DNA of 64,000 nt from Luidia sarsii. Lineage: Eukaryota; Echinodermata; Asteroidea; Paxillosida; Luidiidae. The DNA lies in contig OX465111.1 in assembly GCA_949987565.1 (NCBI GenBank), positions 1,177,994 through 1,241,993 of the forward strand. The letters are read 5' to 3'. The notes below the pieces were generated by a model. It was not told where the DNA came from, did no database searches, and worked only from the letters and a program-made list of their open reading frames with translations. The number at the start of each line of letters is the position of its first letter. The first letter of the stretch is position 1. The position numbers were made by a program, and so were the translations under genes. This document shows, one piece after another, positions 56,444 to 59,181 of the stretch.

Positions 56444-59181
56444 GGTCAAAATTTCAGCCCACCATGAATTGGGAAGGATTTTATTCATCCTTTTTTTTGA
56501 GGGGGATGCTTTGAACAGCTCCTGGTAAAATGAGTCCCTTTGTGTGTGACCATACTACTGTCAGCTCTGAGCCATTCTTGAAGTCAGGAGACTATTCGGA
56601 GTATGGGCATTTTTTTTTATAACTATCTATCTATGCAGAATCCCCCAAAACAAGGCCACTCATTGTTAAGGGCTAAGGAAAGAAGGAGATACAGTACATG
56701 TAGGTGTCACTAGGTGAATTTATAGATGGAGAAATTACTCTGAAGAACCCAGTTGGGTCTCTGAAGGAATGGAAATTGAATTGTGGGGAACTCAGAAAGG
56801 CTTGAGATAGGAATTAACTTTCCTCTTTATAATAAGGGCCAGATGTTGTGCTTGGATGGTACTGTGTTTTAAGCAGCGTAGTTGATTTATACTGAGCCAG
56901 TTGGTGGAGTAATTGGCCGGCCCTACAGCCTTAGATCAAGCCAGCTCCGGGTATCAGCGATCATTACTGGCCTGCCCAGAGGGTCTCTCATCACAGAAGA
57001 ATCATCGATCCGGAAGAGGAAGCATTTAGTCATGCGTCTTACACGTACATGTACATGTATGATGGTTTCATGGGCGTGCGGTGTTGCGCTCACCAGGCAA
57101 AACGTTAAGTAAAACCTCCTAGCCTTGAAATCATGGAGGAGAAGAAAACAAATGCTTTCTGCCTTTGAGAACGATGCTGCTGGGATCGATTTATCAGGCC
57201 CTCCAAATTTAAATGCCTTTTAAAGAGTATATCATGGCAACAAGCAGGTCTTCCGTGAACTGATGCTGAATCAAGATACCTTCTTTGTCCTACATATGGA
57301 CATCAGTGGCCAAGCATGCAACTTTTCCGCGGATCCGCGGATTTCCGCGTTTTATAAAATTCGGCCGTAAAAAAAAAATTCGTAAAAAATAAATAAATAA
57401 ATAAATAAATAAAAAATCAATAAATAAATGACAAAATTTATATTTCTTCTCCCCTAACTATTATTGAAAACACATGCTGGGATCAGGTTAAAAACTTTGA
57501 TGTTTACTATTCATTTCGTGTAAACAAAAATTCAATTTTCTGGGTGTATGCCTTGAAAAAGGTTAAAATATGTCACTCAGCTTAAAGTCATAAGTGGTCA
57601 AAAACTGCTCAGAATGCACCACAGAGAATCCAAAGAATCTAGAATCTAGAATCCAAAATGAATGGGGAAACGTTAATTTGTCAAAATGTTGATTTGACTT
57701 GCATTAAATGAGTTGCATCCTTTTTGTGGGACCCCCTGAGCTGCCATAGCCAGGTTTACAATTCTTTTTCTTTTTTTATTTATTTGAAAAAAAGAAAAAA
57801 AATATTGGAAGGGGGACTTGCATCTGAGCTATCTTGCTCACTGTCCTCGTGCTCTTCTTAACCACCTGAGCTTTGCATGTGGAGCCGTGGGATTGGGGTG
57901 CCAGTCAGAAGCATTTCACATGTGACCATCGGTTGTTAACCTGGCTACAGCATTCCAGGGATTGCACAACCTTTATTTCTAAACCAACAATCCATTCCAA
58001 AAGGGGTTACTGACAACAACTGCCCTGTCACGTTGACCTGTTTTGTCTTTTTTTGTTTTTGTTTTTTTAAGTGCAATTGCAGTTTCGGTTGGCATGGCAA
58101 CTTGTTTTTATTAGGCAGGGCATTTAGCATCTGAGCAATTTATTTCTCAGGCTTTGATAGCTCTGTGAAATTCACCCCCATGATGGACAATGGCCGCACC
58201 AGCCATTCACTTTATATTTAAGGGGCAGTCACACTAGCATGTAACAAGCGCAATTCACTTTTTTACTTTGGAATTGTGATTCAAAAATCAATTTTTGTTT
58301 TGGTGAAATCTGGCCACCCTTGAACCAAGGTGAAACAAATGGCCTAGAATTGAAATTCATCTCTATGTTTGTGGCCACTGAAAGATTCATTCTCTAATCT
58401 CTATCATGCTAGACTGGCCTATCAACTGTGAGCCTGGCTACTAGTGGCCATTAAAAGATTACCTTTGGCCACCAGAAATCATTGGGCAAGTGGAAGGGCT
58501 ATGGTAGTCATCATGAAGATTCACCGGCCACCATTTCTAGCTACCAGAAGATATATTTTGGCCTCTTATCATGCTAGACTGGACTATTAACACTTAACAG
58601 TGGCCCCGGCTACTAGTGGCCCCAGCTACTAGTGGCCCCAGCTACTAGTGGCCTTGGCTACTAGTTGCCCCGGCTACTAGTGGCCCAAGCCACAAGTGGC
58701 CCCAGCTGCTAGTGGCCCTGGCAACTAGTGGCCCAAGCCACAAGTGGCCCCAGCTGCTAGTGGCCCTGGCAACTAGTGGCCCAAGCCACTAGTGGCCCCA
58801 GCTACTAGTTGCCCCGGCTACTAGTGGCCCAAGCCACCAGTGGCCCCAGCTGCTAGTGGCCTTGGCAACTAGTGGCCTTGGCTACTAGTTGCCCCAGTTA
58901 CTAGTGGCCTCGGCTACTAGTGGCCCCGGCTACTAGTGGCCACTAGAAATTGCTGGTCCAGTGACCAGTCTGAACAGAAATAACGCCCTAAAAGGACACC
59001 CCCAAGCAATGGAACTCGGAATCATTCGTGCGTTCATTGCCACCAGTTAATCCTGGCGGCCTGTTGGCCGGCCAGCCAAAACGTGAACTGATTCCATGGC
59101 CTGCATTCTTGCTGAAGGGAGTGGCGTTGTCTTTTACAGAATGTCTGGATGCAGGTGCCCATCGAAGAGACGACCATTTGA
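25107..59181 (+). CDS. TBC1D2-like: TBC1D2-like Rab GTPase-activating protein with a C-terminal WD40-like propeller (27 exons, 1482 aa)
   Basis: Spliced gene. Exons: 25107-25161, 26028-26196, 31886-31958, 32790-32873, 33695-33896, 34524-34641, 35129-35263, 35917-36051, 36688-36852, 37642-37774, 38534-38601, 39204-39324, 39472-39543, 40423-40527, 41324-41461, 42510-42634, 43130-43340, 44047-44226, 45726-45951, 46748-46839, 48779-48876, 49690-49801, 50438-50571, 51645-51837, 52302-53473, 56198-56288, 59140-59181. All introns are GT-AG, phases match at each junction, and the total is 4449 nt. Layout: PH domain about 6-100; Ser-rich linker to about 235; coiled coil about 250-430; TBC domain about 518-740 with IPTDIRSEIW, catalytic Arg576 (QIELDLLRT) and Gln613 (GYCQG); short coiled coil about 764-815; propeller strands about 839-1085; charged insert about 1085-1435; last propeller strands to 1482. 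Known family role: TBC1D2 proteins inactivate endosomal Rabs (Rab7; Rab5 in C. elegans) and bind membranes or Rac through PH and coiled coil. The propeller is not in vertebrate TBC1D2/2B and resembles that of ARHGEF17/10 and JIP3/4. The start ATG has an ideal context (ACCATGG). Domain assignments up to TBC are very secure. The single-transcript join to the propeller is inferred from phase continuity. Confidence 0.9.
25186..25915 (+). repeat. 730-bp polypyrimidine tract in intron 1
   Basis: Almost only C and T on the + strand, in CCCTTC/CTCCCC variants with very few purines. It begins about 25 bp after the exon 1 donor. The long reading frames on both strands (Pro/Ser/Leu or Gly/Glu/Arg only) are artefacts. 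Confidence 0.97.
26028..26196 (+). CDS. TBC1D2-like: Exon 2: PH domain core
   Basis: Acceptor TAG, donor GTGAGT; phases 1 to 2. Encodes LGRWKKKRYWFQLDEERCQ onward (residues 19-75). The basic WKKKRYW strand 2 followed by a strand-3 'QLQLYKS' is typical of PH domains. It resembles the N-terminal PH of TBC1D2 (GYL...RWF...QLYY). Confidence 0.93.
26342..26466. mobile_element. Family A head-to-head pair
   Basis: Reverse arm starting GCAAACTGCTCCCTGACTG and containing GACGTTTCGATCCTAGCAGG, then a forward arm AGAAAGGTCCTGCTAGGATC. The forward arm is cut short by the next element. Confidence 0.8.
26470..26806. mobile_element. Family F inverted-repeat element
   Basis: Left end GATTGCGCGACCACTGTTTA, right end TAAACAGTGGTCGCGCTATC. 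Related copies are at 40645-40805 and 42835-43044. Confidence 0.8.
27392..27698 (+). mobile_element. LINE 3' fragment (reverse-transcriptase C-terminal tail)
   Basis: Encodes YFGHIMRADNSLEKIIMQGK and GKRGRGRPRTRWWDNI, the conserved tail of LINE ORF2 proteins of the RTE/BovB type ('GKRRRGRPRMRW'). It ends in a TAGA tail. The insertion is bounded by an 11-bp direct repeat ATCCTCTTAAG (27381-27391, 27699-27709), a likely target duplication. 5'-truncated, non-autonomous. Confidence 0.85.
27808..28176. mobile_element. Family D element, full length (369 bp, TTAA target)
   Basis: Ends AGCCCCTACACAACATTGGT and ACCAATGTTGTGTAGGGGCT, flanked by TTAA on both sides (27804-27807, 28177-28180). Non-coding. 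Confidence 0.88.
28501..28602. mobile_element. Family A head-to-head pair
   Basis: GGCCTGACGTTTGGAGCC...CTCAAAGGC followed by GCCTTTGAGAAGGGTCCTGC and GATCGAAACGTCAGCCCC. Confidence 0.8.
28641..28757 (+). repeat. Dispersed repeat, copy 2
   Basis: Nearly identical to 20497-20617 (GCAAACGGTTTTGCCGTTTG onward), here joined to the family A pair. Confidence 0.8.
28766..28925 (-). mobile_element. Family B element, reverse
   Basis: GGTTTGCGGTGACACCATGT, GGTTCTGAAAAGAACC and AACTCGACGTTTCGACCAG, the reverse of the module order at 22696-22842. Confidence 0.8.
29165..29222 (+). mobile_element. Family A short fragment
   Basis: TTTGAGAAAGGTCCTGCTAG then GATCGAAACCTCAGGCCCAC. Confidence 0.8.
29634..29692 (+). 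mobile_element. Family A short fragment
   Basis: GCCTTTGAGAAAGGTCCTGC then GATCGAAACGTCAGGCCCAC, a perfect core. Confidence 0.85.
29829..30093. mobile_element. Family A foldback element, both ends present (about 265 bp)
   Basis: Left arm from GCAAACTTGTAGTGCTTACT through GACGTTTGGATCCTAGCAGG. Right arm from GAGAAAGGTCCTGCTAC through AGTCAGTAAGCAGTTTGCAA. The arms are inverted copies, which shows the full-length form of the family. Confidence 0.85.
30427..30440. promoter_or_regulatory. RFX X-box-like palindrome in intron 2
   Basis: ATTGCCATGGCAAC, one base from the symmetric X-box GTTGCCATGGCAAC. It sits in a CpG-containing, repeat-free part of intron 2. The identical 14-mer recurs at 54843-54856. 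Confidence 0.4.
31153..31200 (+). mobile_element. Family A short fragment
   Basis: TGAGGGATGTCCTGCTAGG then ATCGAAACATCAGGCCCT; diverged. Confidence 0.7.
31770..31848 (+). repeat. Two-copy tandem repeat just upstream of exon 3
   Basis: GATATTGTTTCCTTGAATCT + GCACGCACACT occurs twice with a period of about 37 bp, ending about 40 bp before the exon 3 acceptor. Confidence 0.85.
31886..31958 (+). CDS. TBC1D2-like: Exon 3: PH C-terminal helix
   Basis: Acceptor CCCAG, donor GTAACT; phases 2 to 0. Encodes CEGKEHILIADSHRSMMQ then WLQNLQ (to residue 99). This is the last strands and the C-terminal helix of the PH domain with its invariant Trp; TBC1D2 has the matching 'MLYWLQQLQ'. Confidence 0.93.
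32128..32267. mobile_element. Inverted pair of tRNA-derived 3' halves
   Basis: Two arms of about 60 bp (B box, acceptor 3' strand and TTTGCCAATTTTT tail) face each other around a 21-bp centre that keeps the anticodon arm. Head-to-head copies of family C. Confidence 0.85.
32452..32615 (+). mobile_element. tRNA-derived repeat (family C), diverged
   Basis: Head CTTCTGACTGGGACCCCCAC, GATGGGTAGCTCAGGCAGTT (A box) and the tail TTTTCTTTGCCATTTTCAC. The B box is degenerate. Confidence 0.7.
32790..32873 (+). CDS. TBC1D2-like: Exon 4: linker after the PH domain
   Basis: Acceptor CTGTAG, donor GTAAGT; phase 0 at both ends, 28 codons (EVRDLFSCVKSNRNQV...). It continues the helix that leaves the PH domain. 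No separate domain is recognised. Confidence 0.88.
33007..33112 (+). mobile_element. Family B element, diverged
   Basis: CCCGAAACATTGAGTTAC, TCTCAAGAGAGATTTGTTAC and TGTGTCACCGCAAGCC. Confidence 0.65.
33325..33462 (+). mobile_element. Family B element, diverged
   Basis: GGGCAGAGTACTCACTGC, TTGAAACGTTGAGTTACCGG and ATGGTGTCACTGCAAACC, in the family order. Confidence 0.7.
33695..33896 (+). CDS. TBC1D2-like: Exon 5: Ser/basic-rich linker
   Basis: Acceptor CCAG, donor GTAAGG; phases 0 to 1. Residues 128-195, rich in Ser, Arg and Lys (SSPVSSVRRQTSVRGRSK). This is low-complexity, probably disordered sequence between the PH domain and the coiled coil. The exon is much more GC-rich than the flanking introns. 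Confidence 0.88.
34348..34425 (-). mobile_element. Family A fragment, reverse
   Basis: GATCCTAGCAGGACTGTTCT, AGAGGGCCTGACATTATG; diverged. Confidence 0.65.
34524..34641 (+). CDS. TBC1D2-like: Exon 6: Ser/Thr-rich linker
   Basis: Acceptor GGTCAG, donor GTAAGT; phases 1 to 2. Reads DSVEFTPTPLRSCNSLASQS then STEDLGLTTG. It is disordered and phosphosite-rich in character. The correct frame comes from the incoming phase; another frame is also open here. Confidence 0.87.
34866..35095 (+). mobile_element. Family B elements, tandem pair
   Basis: First copy: CTCCTGAAGACGAGCAGAG, TTCGAAATGTCGAGTTCCTC, ACATGGTGTCACCGCAAACC. The second, partial copy repeats GTTCTTGTCAGAACCACACC and GCATGGTGTCACTGCAAACC. 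Confidence 0.8.
35129..35263 (+). CDS. TBC1D2-like: Exon 7: start of the coiled coil
   Basis: Acceptor TGCAG, donor GTAAGC; phases 2 to 2. Acidic stretch (AAETDEEVDNWKQKDKEALI) leading into heptad-like 'EQLVQMKHHIQ'. Residues about 234-279. Confidence 0.9.
35435..35674. mobile_element. MITE with about 50-bp inverted repeats (240 bp)
   Basis: GGCCCTTTTCCAAAACCTGG...CTTAGGCTTCGGCTC at the left and its inverted form ending CCAGGTTTTGGAAAAGGGCC at the right. It is inserted in a loose AT-rich tandem repeat of 'GGTGATATCATTT' units. Partial relatives occur near 15530 and 22440. Confidence 0.82.
35917..36051 (+). CDS. TBC1D2-like: Exon 8: coiled coil
   Basis: Acceptor CTCAG; phases 2 to 2. Encodes DREKKYKSLENREQAYKQML and more charged helix (residues 279-324). 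The donor GTGCAC is the weakest in the gene, and a 111-bp tandem repeat begins exactly at it. Confidence 0.88.
36052..36405 (+). repeat. 111-bp tandem repeat starting at the exon 8 donor
   Basis: GAAATGGTCTAG recurs at 36126, 36237 and 36348 (period 111). Each unit contains 'GAGGTGCACCAGTC'-like sequence resembling the real donor GAAG|GTGCACCAGTC at 36052. Confidence 0.9.
36688..36852 (+). CDS. TBC1D2-like: Exon 9: coiled coil with the TBC1D2 signature
   Basis: Acceptor TGCAG, donor GTAAGA; phases 2 to 2. Encodes RDLLSPEDMDAAQQKILDLQ, then 'VYQEQNGFLNTEV', which matches the conserved 'YKVQNRFLNSEI' of TBC1D2/2B. Residues 324-379. Confidence 0.93.
36870..36960 (+). repeat. Pyrimidine tract in intron 9
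   Basis: CTCCTCCCC variants, C/T only, directly after the exon 9 donor. Confidence 0.9.
36964..37016 (+). mobile_element. 5' half of a tRNA-derived repeat, interrupted
   Basis: CTAAGGGCTGGATAGCTCAG and GGTAAGAGCACTGGTTTGT, then abruptly TTAA and a family D end at 37021. The family D insertion probably split it. Confidence 0.75.
37021..37345 (+). mobile_element. Two nested family D left ends
   Basis: TTAA then AGGCCCAATACAACATTGGG at 37021 and again at 37152. The second copy continues through ACAGTTTGTAGATGGTCCTG. 37131-37151 preserves GGAAAGAGGGCGC before TTAA. Confidence 0.8.
37345..37555 (+). mobile_element. tRNA-derived repeat (family C) with full tail
   Basis: GGATAGCTCAGATG, ACGTTAATTCAGAGG, GTTTCAAGTCCC, TTTGCCAATTTTTCC and the shared 3' end GTTAAGCCATTTGCAGCATT. 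Confidence 0.8.
37642..37774 (+). CDS. TBC1D2-like: Exon 10: coiled coil end
   Basis: Acceptor TCCAG, donor GTAAGA; phases 2 to 0. Encodes LIECLEGNVQHSRQDYFHLL then SQVVEVTSLDLKDD... to residue 423. Confidence 0.9.
38020..38193 (-). mobile_element. piggyBac-type element, end fragment
   Basis: Homologous to 44826-45020 in reverse. Ends GGGCCTGAGTTTAAAGGG followed by TTAA (38194-38197). Confidence 0.8.
38198..38406. mobile_element. Near-perfect inverted pair of family B
   Basis: Arms 38198-38281 and 38323-38406 (about 84 bp each) are reverse complements with about one mismatch (GCGAAG versus GCGGAG), around a 41-bp centre containing CTCATCATCAGGAG. Confidence 0.93.
38534..38601 (+). CDS. TBC1D2-like: Exon 11: pre-TBC linker
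   Basis: Acceptor CTCCAG after a T-rich tract, donor GTAAGC; phases 0 to 2. Encodes KFKRFLDLYDEARIQDHLLP. A short exon whose phase fits both neighbours. Confidence 0.87.
39204..39324 (+). CDS. TBC1D2-like: Exon 12: pre-TBC 'YGFQ' segment
   Basis: Acceptor CTGCAG, donor GTGAGA; phases 2 to 0. Encodes LVMEEGYTDIYGFQHPTHNK and onward. 'YTDIYGF' corresponds to 'YDKYGF' just upstream of the TBC domain in TBC1D2B. Confidence 0.92.
39472..39543 (+). CDS. TBC1D2-like: Exon 13: helix ahead of TBC
   Basis: Acceptor TACAG, donor GTAAGA; 24 codons, phase 0 both ends. 'SKRWEEHINTNG' aligns with 'GVKWENYFAST' immediately before the TBC domain in TBC1D2B. Confidence 0.9.
39735..40345 (+). repeat. 42-bp minisatellite in intron 13
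   Basis: Units of CCTCAATCCTCCACAATCC + TCCAGTGTAAATTTTACAAC recur every 42 bp (for example 39921, 39963, 40005). The last about 40 bp (GAGGATTATGGAGGATTGAG) are an inverted copy. Reading frames here are artefacts. Confidence 0.95.
40423..40527 (+). CDS. TBC1D2-like: Exon 14: TBC motif A
   Basis: Acceptor CACAG, donor GTGAGT; phase 0 both ends. Encodes ELVYGGIPTDIRSEIWSHLV (residues from 511), the first TBC signature (GIPxxxRxxxW). Confidence 0.96.
40645..40805 (+). mobile_element. Family F left half
   Basis: CAATTGCGCGACCACTGTTT, GGCACAGAGAAGCGATGGAA and TGTACAAAGAAGAATGTGGA, as in 42835-43044. Confidence 0.75.
41110..41285 (+). mobile_element. Family B remnant next to exon 15
   Basis: GGTTTGTAGGGACACCATGT, GGCAACTCAACGTTTCAGG, then GCCACAACGAATCCC; the copies are scrambled. 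It ends about 40 bp before the exon 15 acceptor. Confidence 0.55.
41324..41461 (+). CDS. TBC1D2-like: Exon 15: TBC motif B with the arginine finger
   Basis: Acceptor CCGCAG, donor GTAAGG; phase 0 both ends. Encodes SEDYFQWLCNRI... and RRQIELDLLRTMPHNIHF. The IxxDxxRT motif is intact, with catalytic Arg576. Confidence 0.96.
41775..42160 (+). mobile_element. tRNA-derived repeat with 3-unit 75-bp 5' array
   Basis: CTAAGGGCTGGATAGCTCAG starts at 41806, 41881 and 41956. Only the last unit continues through ACGTTAATCCAGAG and the B-box half (GGTTCAGGTCCC), the TTTTCTTTGCCATTTTTT tail and the end GTCGGTAAGCCATTTGCAAC. Confidence 0.92.
42510..42634 (+). CDS. TBC1D2-like: Exon 16: TBC motif C with the glutamine finger
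   Basis: Acceptor ACAAG, donor GTAAAT; phases 0 to 2. Encodes VKQLRQILEAFCVHNPSVGY then CQGMNFIAGTCLLF. The YCQG glutamine (Gln613) is present, so GAP activity is expected. Confidence 0.96.
42835..43044. mobile_element. Family F element, full (210 bp)
   Basis: Ends ACCGATTGCACGACC and GGTCGCTCAATCGGT are inverted repeats. The body carries GGCACAAAGCAGCGATGGAA. Confidence 0.8.
43130..43340 (+). CDS. TBC1D2-like: Exon 17: TBC domain middle
   Basis: Acceptor GTGCAG, donor GTGAGT; phases 2 to 0. Encodes CMVAVVESYFPANYFDSSLI, GAQADQNILKDILELRLPRL and FTLNWFLAIFFDVVPFS. It is collinear with TBC1D2B 'FWCLVTIVE...DYYTKTLLGSQ...TFNWFLVVFVD'. Confidence 0.96.
43394..43845 (+). repeat. (CTGT)n-based minisatellite in intron 17
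   Basis: CTGTCTGTCTGCCTCTCTTG / CTGTATGTATGT variants for about 450 bp, beginning about 50 bp after the exon 17 donor. Cys/Leu-rich frames are artefacts. Confidence 0.95.
44047..44226 (+). CDS. TBC1D2-like: Exon 18: TBC domain C-terminal helices
   Basis: Acceptor GTGCAG, donor GTAAGA; phase 0 both ends, 60 codons. Encodes MLLRIWDCFLFDGLRVLFQF, the TBC 'IWDxFLxEG' motif, and the following helices (residues 704-763). Confidence 0.95.
44610..44821 (-). mobile_element. Family D right part, abutting a piggyBac-type element
   Basis: Ends CCCAATGTTGTATTGGGCCT immediately before TTAA 44822-44825. The next element starts directly after the same TTAA. Confidence 0.85.
44826..45677. mobile_element. 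piggyBac-type non-autonomous element (852 bp)
   Basis: Termini CCCTTTAAGCTCAGGCCC and GGGCTGAGTTTAAAGGG, flanked by TTAA on both sides (44822-44825, 45678-45681). CCC...GGG ends with TTAA targets are the piggyBac hallmark. An 87-codon reverse frame inside shows no recognisable transposase. Confidence 0.92.
45726..45951 (+). CDS. TBC1D2-like: Exon 19: TBC-to-propeller bridge
   Basis: Acceptor CCCAG after a T run, donor GTCTGT; phases 0 to 1. A helical stretch (QRQEHYMKILRAVYEQQERA) resembles the Arg/Glu-rich tail that closes TBC1D2 proteins. Here it runs on in frame through a Ser/His linker (residues 764-838) into the propeller exons instead of stopping. Confidence 0.9.
46015..46366. mobile_element. 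Family D element, full length (352 bp)
   Basis: Ends AGGCCCTATACAACATTGGT and CCCAATGTTGTATTGGGCCT, flanked by TTAA at 46011-46014 and 46367-46370. Confidence 0.9.
46478..46622. mobile_element. Family D fragment joined to a family B tail
   Basis: 46478-46550 is the reverse complement of part of 27808-28176 (GATCCAACATATGCATGCAG). Then AAGTGTTACATGGTGTCATC belongs to family B. Confidence 0.7.
46748..46839 (+). CDS. TBC1D2-like: Exon 20: first propeller strands
   Basis: Acceptor TTGTAG, donor GTAAGG; phases 1 to 0. Encodes NILVCRGELRQGWIGRVDIS and more. The start of the beta-rich C-terminal region; assignment to the propeller is inferred. Confidence 0.8.
46870..47545 (+). repeat. 119-bp tandem repeat with an inverted leading copy
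   Basis: ATGGCATTACAGTATCCTGA recurs every 119 bp (near 47133, 47252, 47371, 47490). 46870-46980 is an inverted, diverged copy (CTTTACTTCCACCCATACTT on the other strand). Lies in intron 20. Confidence 0.88.
47709..48000. mobile_element. Family A foldback leading into the tRNA-like array
   Basis: GTTGCAAACTGCTCACTGAC, then GATCCTAGCAGGACCTTTGC directly facing CTTTGAGAAAGGTCCTGCTA, then a unique-looking segment ending CAGCAGTTAATGGTC. The block 47709-48100 is matched nearly base for base by 50779-51170. Confidence 0.85.
48001..48765 (+). mobile_element. tRNA-derived repeat with 9-unit 75-bp 5' array
   Basis: CTAAGGGCTGGATAGCTCAG-type units (two read CTCATATGG) start at 48051, 48126, 48201, 48276, 48351, 48426, 48501, 48576 and 48651. 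The first eight carry only the tRNA 5' half (A box) plus GTGCCAAAGACTAGTTGAC. The ninth continues into the complete tRNA-like body with B box GGTTCAAGTCC, whose acceptor strands (GGCTGGA/TCCAGTC) pair. Exon 21 follows at 48779. Confidence 0.95.
48779..48876 (+). CDS. TBC1D2-like: Exon 21: propeller
   Basis: Acceptor TTTCAG, donor GTAAGT; phases 0 to 2. Encodes DNRIVCLAMAGPDMALLGTI then SNFLYAFNVST, a WD40-like blade pattern. The exon lies only about 30 bp beyond a 9-unit tRNA-like array. Confidence 0.85.
49335..49567 (-). mobile_element. Family A element, long form, reverse
   Basis: GGGCCTGACGTTTCTATCCT, AGCAGGACCTTTCTCAAAGG, then the purine-rich body that is the reverse complement of 5930-6110. 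Confidence 0.88.
49690..49801 (+). CDS. TBC1D2-like: Exon 22: propeller
   Basis: Acceptor CCAAG, donor GTAAGC; phases 2 to 0. Encodes PLSIVHDRQTKNVYIGLADG then RLAVIE. 'VYIGLADGRLAV' is the blade signature seen in ARHGEF17/JIP propellers ('VFVALANGEVVV'). Confidence 0.9.
50144..50428 (+). repeat. 26-bp minisatellite abutting the exon 23 acceptor
   Basis: Units alternate GACATGGATATAGTACCGTT and GACATTGATATCGTACCTTT (26-bp period, 52-bp higher order). The repeat stops about 10 bp before the acceptor at 50437. Confidence 0.93.
50438..50571 (+). CDS. TBC1D2-like: Exon 23: propeller
   Basis: Acceptor TTGCAG, donor GTCAGT; phases 0 to 2. Encodes ASYVRSVLYVPSLDQIWCAC then GNAINILN. 'IWCACGNAINIL' resembles 'LWCGCQNRVLVL' of ARHGEF17. 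A 26-bp minisatellite runs to within about 10 bp of the acceptor. Confidence 0.9.
50779..51080. mobile_element. Family A foldback, second copy of the composite
   Basis: Same sequence order as 47709-48000, including CTATACTCTATATAGGTCTG and GGAGATATACAGCAGTTAAT. Confidence 0.88.
51081..51300 (+). mobile_element. tRNA-derived 5' array (2 units) joined to a family A right arm
   Basis: CTAAGGGCTGGATAGCTCAG at 51121 and 51196 (75 bp apart). No B-box half follows; instead GGTCCTGCTAGGATCGAAAC joins at about 51255. Confidence 0.9.
51355..51560 (-). mobile_element. tRNA-derived repeat (family C), reverse, nearly complete
   Basis: AAAAATTGGCAAAGAAAACT, GGGACTTGAACCCGAGACCT, CTTCCCATCTAAGCTATCCA, AGTCAACTAGTCTTTGCC and the head CCATTAACTGCCGTAATCTC, all in reverse order. 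Confidence 0.88.
51645..51837 (+). CDS. TBC1D2-like: Exon 24: propeller
   Basis: Acceptor TTCAG, donor GTAAGT; phases 2 to 0. Encodes GVWLTVRGSAIVMLWDVRQL, close to 'GVWVTLKGSAHVCLYHPDTF' of the ARHGEF17 propeller. Residues 984-1048. Confidence 0.92.
51921..52095 (+). mobile_element. Family D left half
   Basis: TTAA (51917-51920) then AGCCCCTATACAACATTGGT and the body as in 27808-28176. The right end is missing. Confidence 0.8.
52142..52232 (+). mobile_element. Family B tail
   Basis: GAGAAGTGTTACATGGTGTC, ACCGCAAACT and CCACCATGCAAACCTTCAAG. Confidence 0.7.
52302..53473 (+). CDS. TBC1D2-like: Exon 25: propeller blade plus large charged insert
   Basis: Acceptor TGCAG, donor GTAAGG; phases 0 to 2; at 1172 nt by far the largest exon. 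It opens with KITSLLPYENSLWVGTADGH, a blade matching 'ITALLVCEELLWVGTSAG'. The insert follows: an acidic DEVEG/DEVDG repeat (52551-52646), Glu run, Ser-rich segments, Ala/Gly run and a polybasic stretch (RQVRKVRKHRKGSRKGPG, about residues 1261-1278). It then returns to 'FDAAGIHVCPEYELD', leading into the last blade. The exon is very GC-rich at third positions. Long antisense reading frames here are composition shadows. Confidence 0.93.
52551..52646 (+). repeat. Coding minisatellite, 15-bp unit (DEVEG/DEVDG)
   Basis: Six pentapeptide units alternating DEVEG and DEVDG inside exon 25, from a 15-bp DNA unit (GATGAGGTGGATGGG). The repeat keeps the frame, so copy-number change would be tolerated. 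Confidence 0.9.
53745..53850 (+). repeat. Copy of the intron 26 start within intron 25
   Basis: CGCCTCCCCCTTGCTCCTCC through TAGTTGACGAGTTGCCCAAA and CTGATCAATTTCACAC is almost identical to 56293-56396. Confidence 0.9.
54089..54265. mobile_element. Family A foldback element
   Basis: Left arm GTTGCAAAACTGCTGACTGA to CCTAGCAGGACCTCTCTCAA. Right arm GCCTTTGAGAAAGGTCCTGC to ACATCAGGCCCTCCTAATTT. Confidence 0.85.
54325..54600 (+). mobile_element. LINE reverse-transcriptase C-terminal remnant
   Basis: In one frame YQNSFFPRSASLWNSLPGSC, then ...CDLAPF; after a stop the neighbouring frame gives KSNVHCYL. This is the 'SFFxRxxxLWNxLPxxC...FKxxxxxxL' ending of CR1/jockey-type LINE reverse transcriptases. 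Broken by at least one frame change. Confidence 0.8.
54843..54856. promoter_or_regulatory. RFX X-box-like palindrome in intron 25
   Basis: ATTGCCATGGCAAC, identical to 30427-30440. Confidence 0.35.
54985..55121 (-). mobile_element. Family A left arm followed by an A run
   Basis: ATATTGCAAACTGTTTAC, AATCCTAGCAGGATTTTTGT and CAAAGGCTG, then 27 A residues. Diverged. Confidence 0.7.
55700..55870 (+). mobile_element. Possible tRNA-like SINE
   Basis: B-box-like GGTTCAAATCTC and a tail CGACAAAAATAAAATCAAAA. Only one half is convincing. Confidence 0.35.
56198..56288 (+). CDS. TBC1D2-like: Exon 26: last propeller strands
   Basis: Acceptor CTCAG just after a 20-bp C run, donor GTAAGT; phases 2 to 0. 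Encodes LEDGEPAIISCAGYYGDDES then ILRWTCHTRE. 'AIISCAGYYGD...ILRW' matches the closing blade 'LVISGGDGYED...LLLW' of ARHGEF17-type propellers. Confidence 0.9.
56293..56440 (+). repeat. Pyrimidine tract, duplicated segment and C/A runs after exon 26
   Basis: Directly follows the exon 26 donor. Shares about 105 bp with 53745-53850, then a C run followed by about 29 A residues (56410-56438). Confidence 0.9.
57157..57220 (+). mobile_element. Family A fragment, diverged
   Basis: GCCTTTGAGAACGATGCTGC, TGGGATCGATTTATCAGGCC. Confidence 0.65.
58595..58950 (+). repeat. 16-bp minisatellite (ACTAGTGGCC) in intron 26
   Basis: TACTAGTGGCCCCAGC and variants repeat about 20 times. Sparse, diverged versions (CTACTAGTGGCCATTAAAAG) in 58430-58590 look like the ancestral sequence. 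Ends about 190 bp before the last exon. Confidence 0.95.
59140..59181 (+). CDS. TBC1D2-like: Exon 27: 14-codon terminal exon with stop and PDZ ligand
   Basis: Acceptor TTTTACAG, phase 0 entry, then NVWMQVPIEETTI and TGA. The exon follows a 2.85-kb intron. The hydrophobic 'VWMQVP' plausibly completes the last strand ('LLLWRVP'-like). The C-terminus E-T-T-I fits a class I PDZ-binding motif. The choice of exon rests on phase, acceptor and strand pattern. Confidence 0.75.
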   Translation, partial: NVWMQVPIEETTI

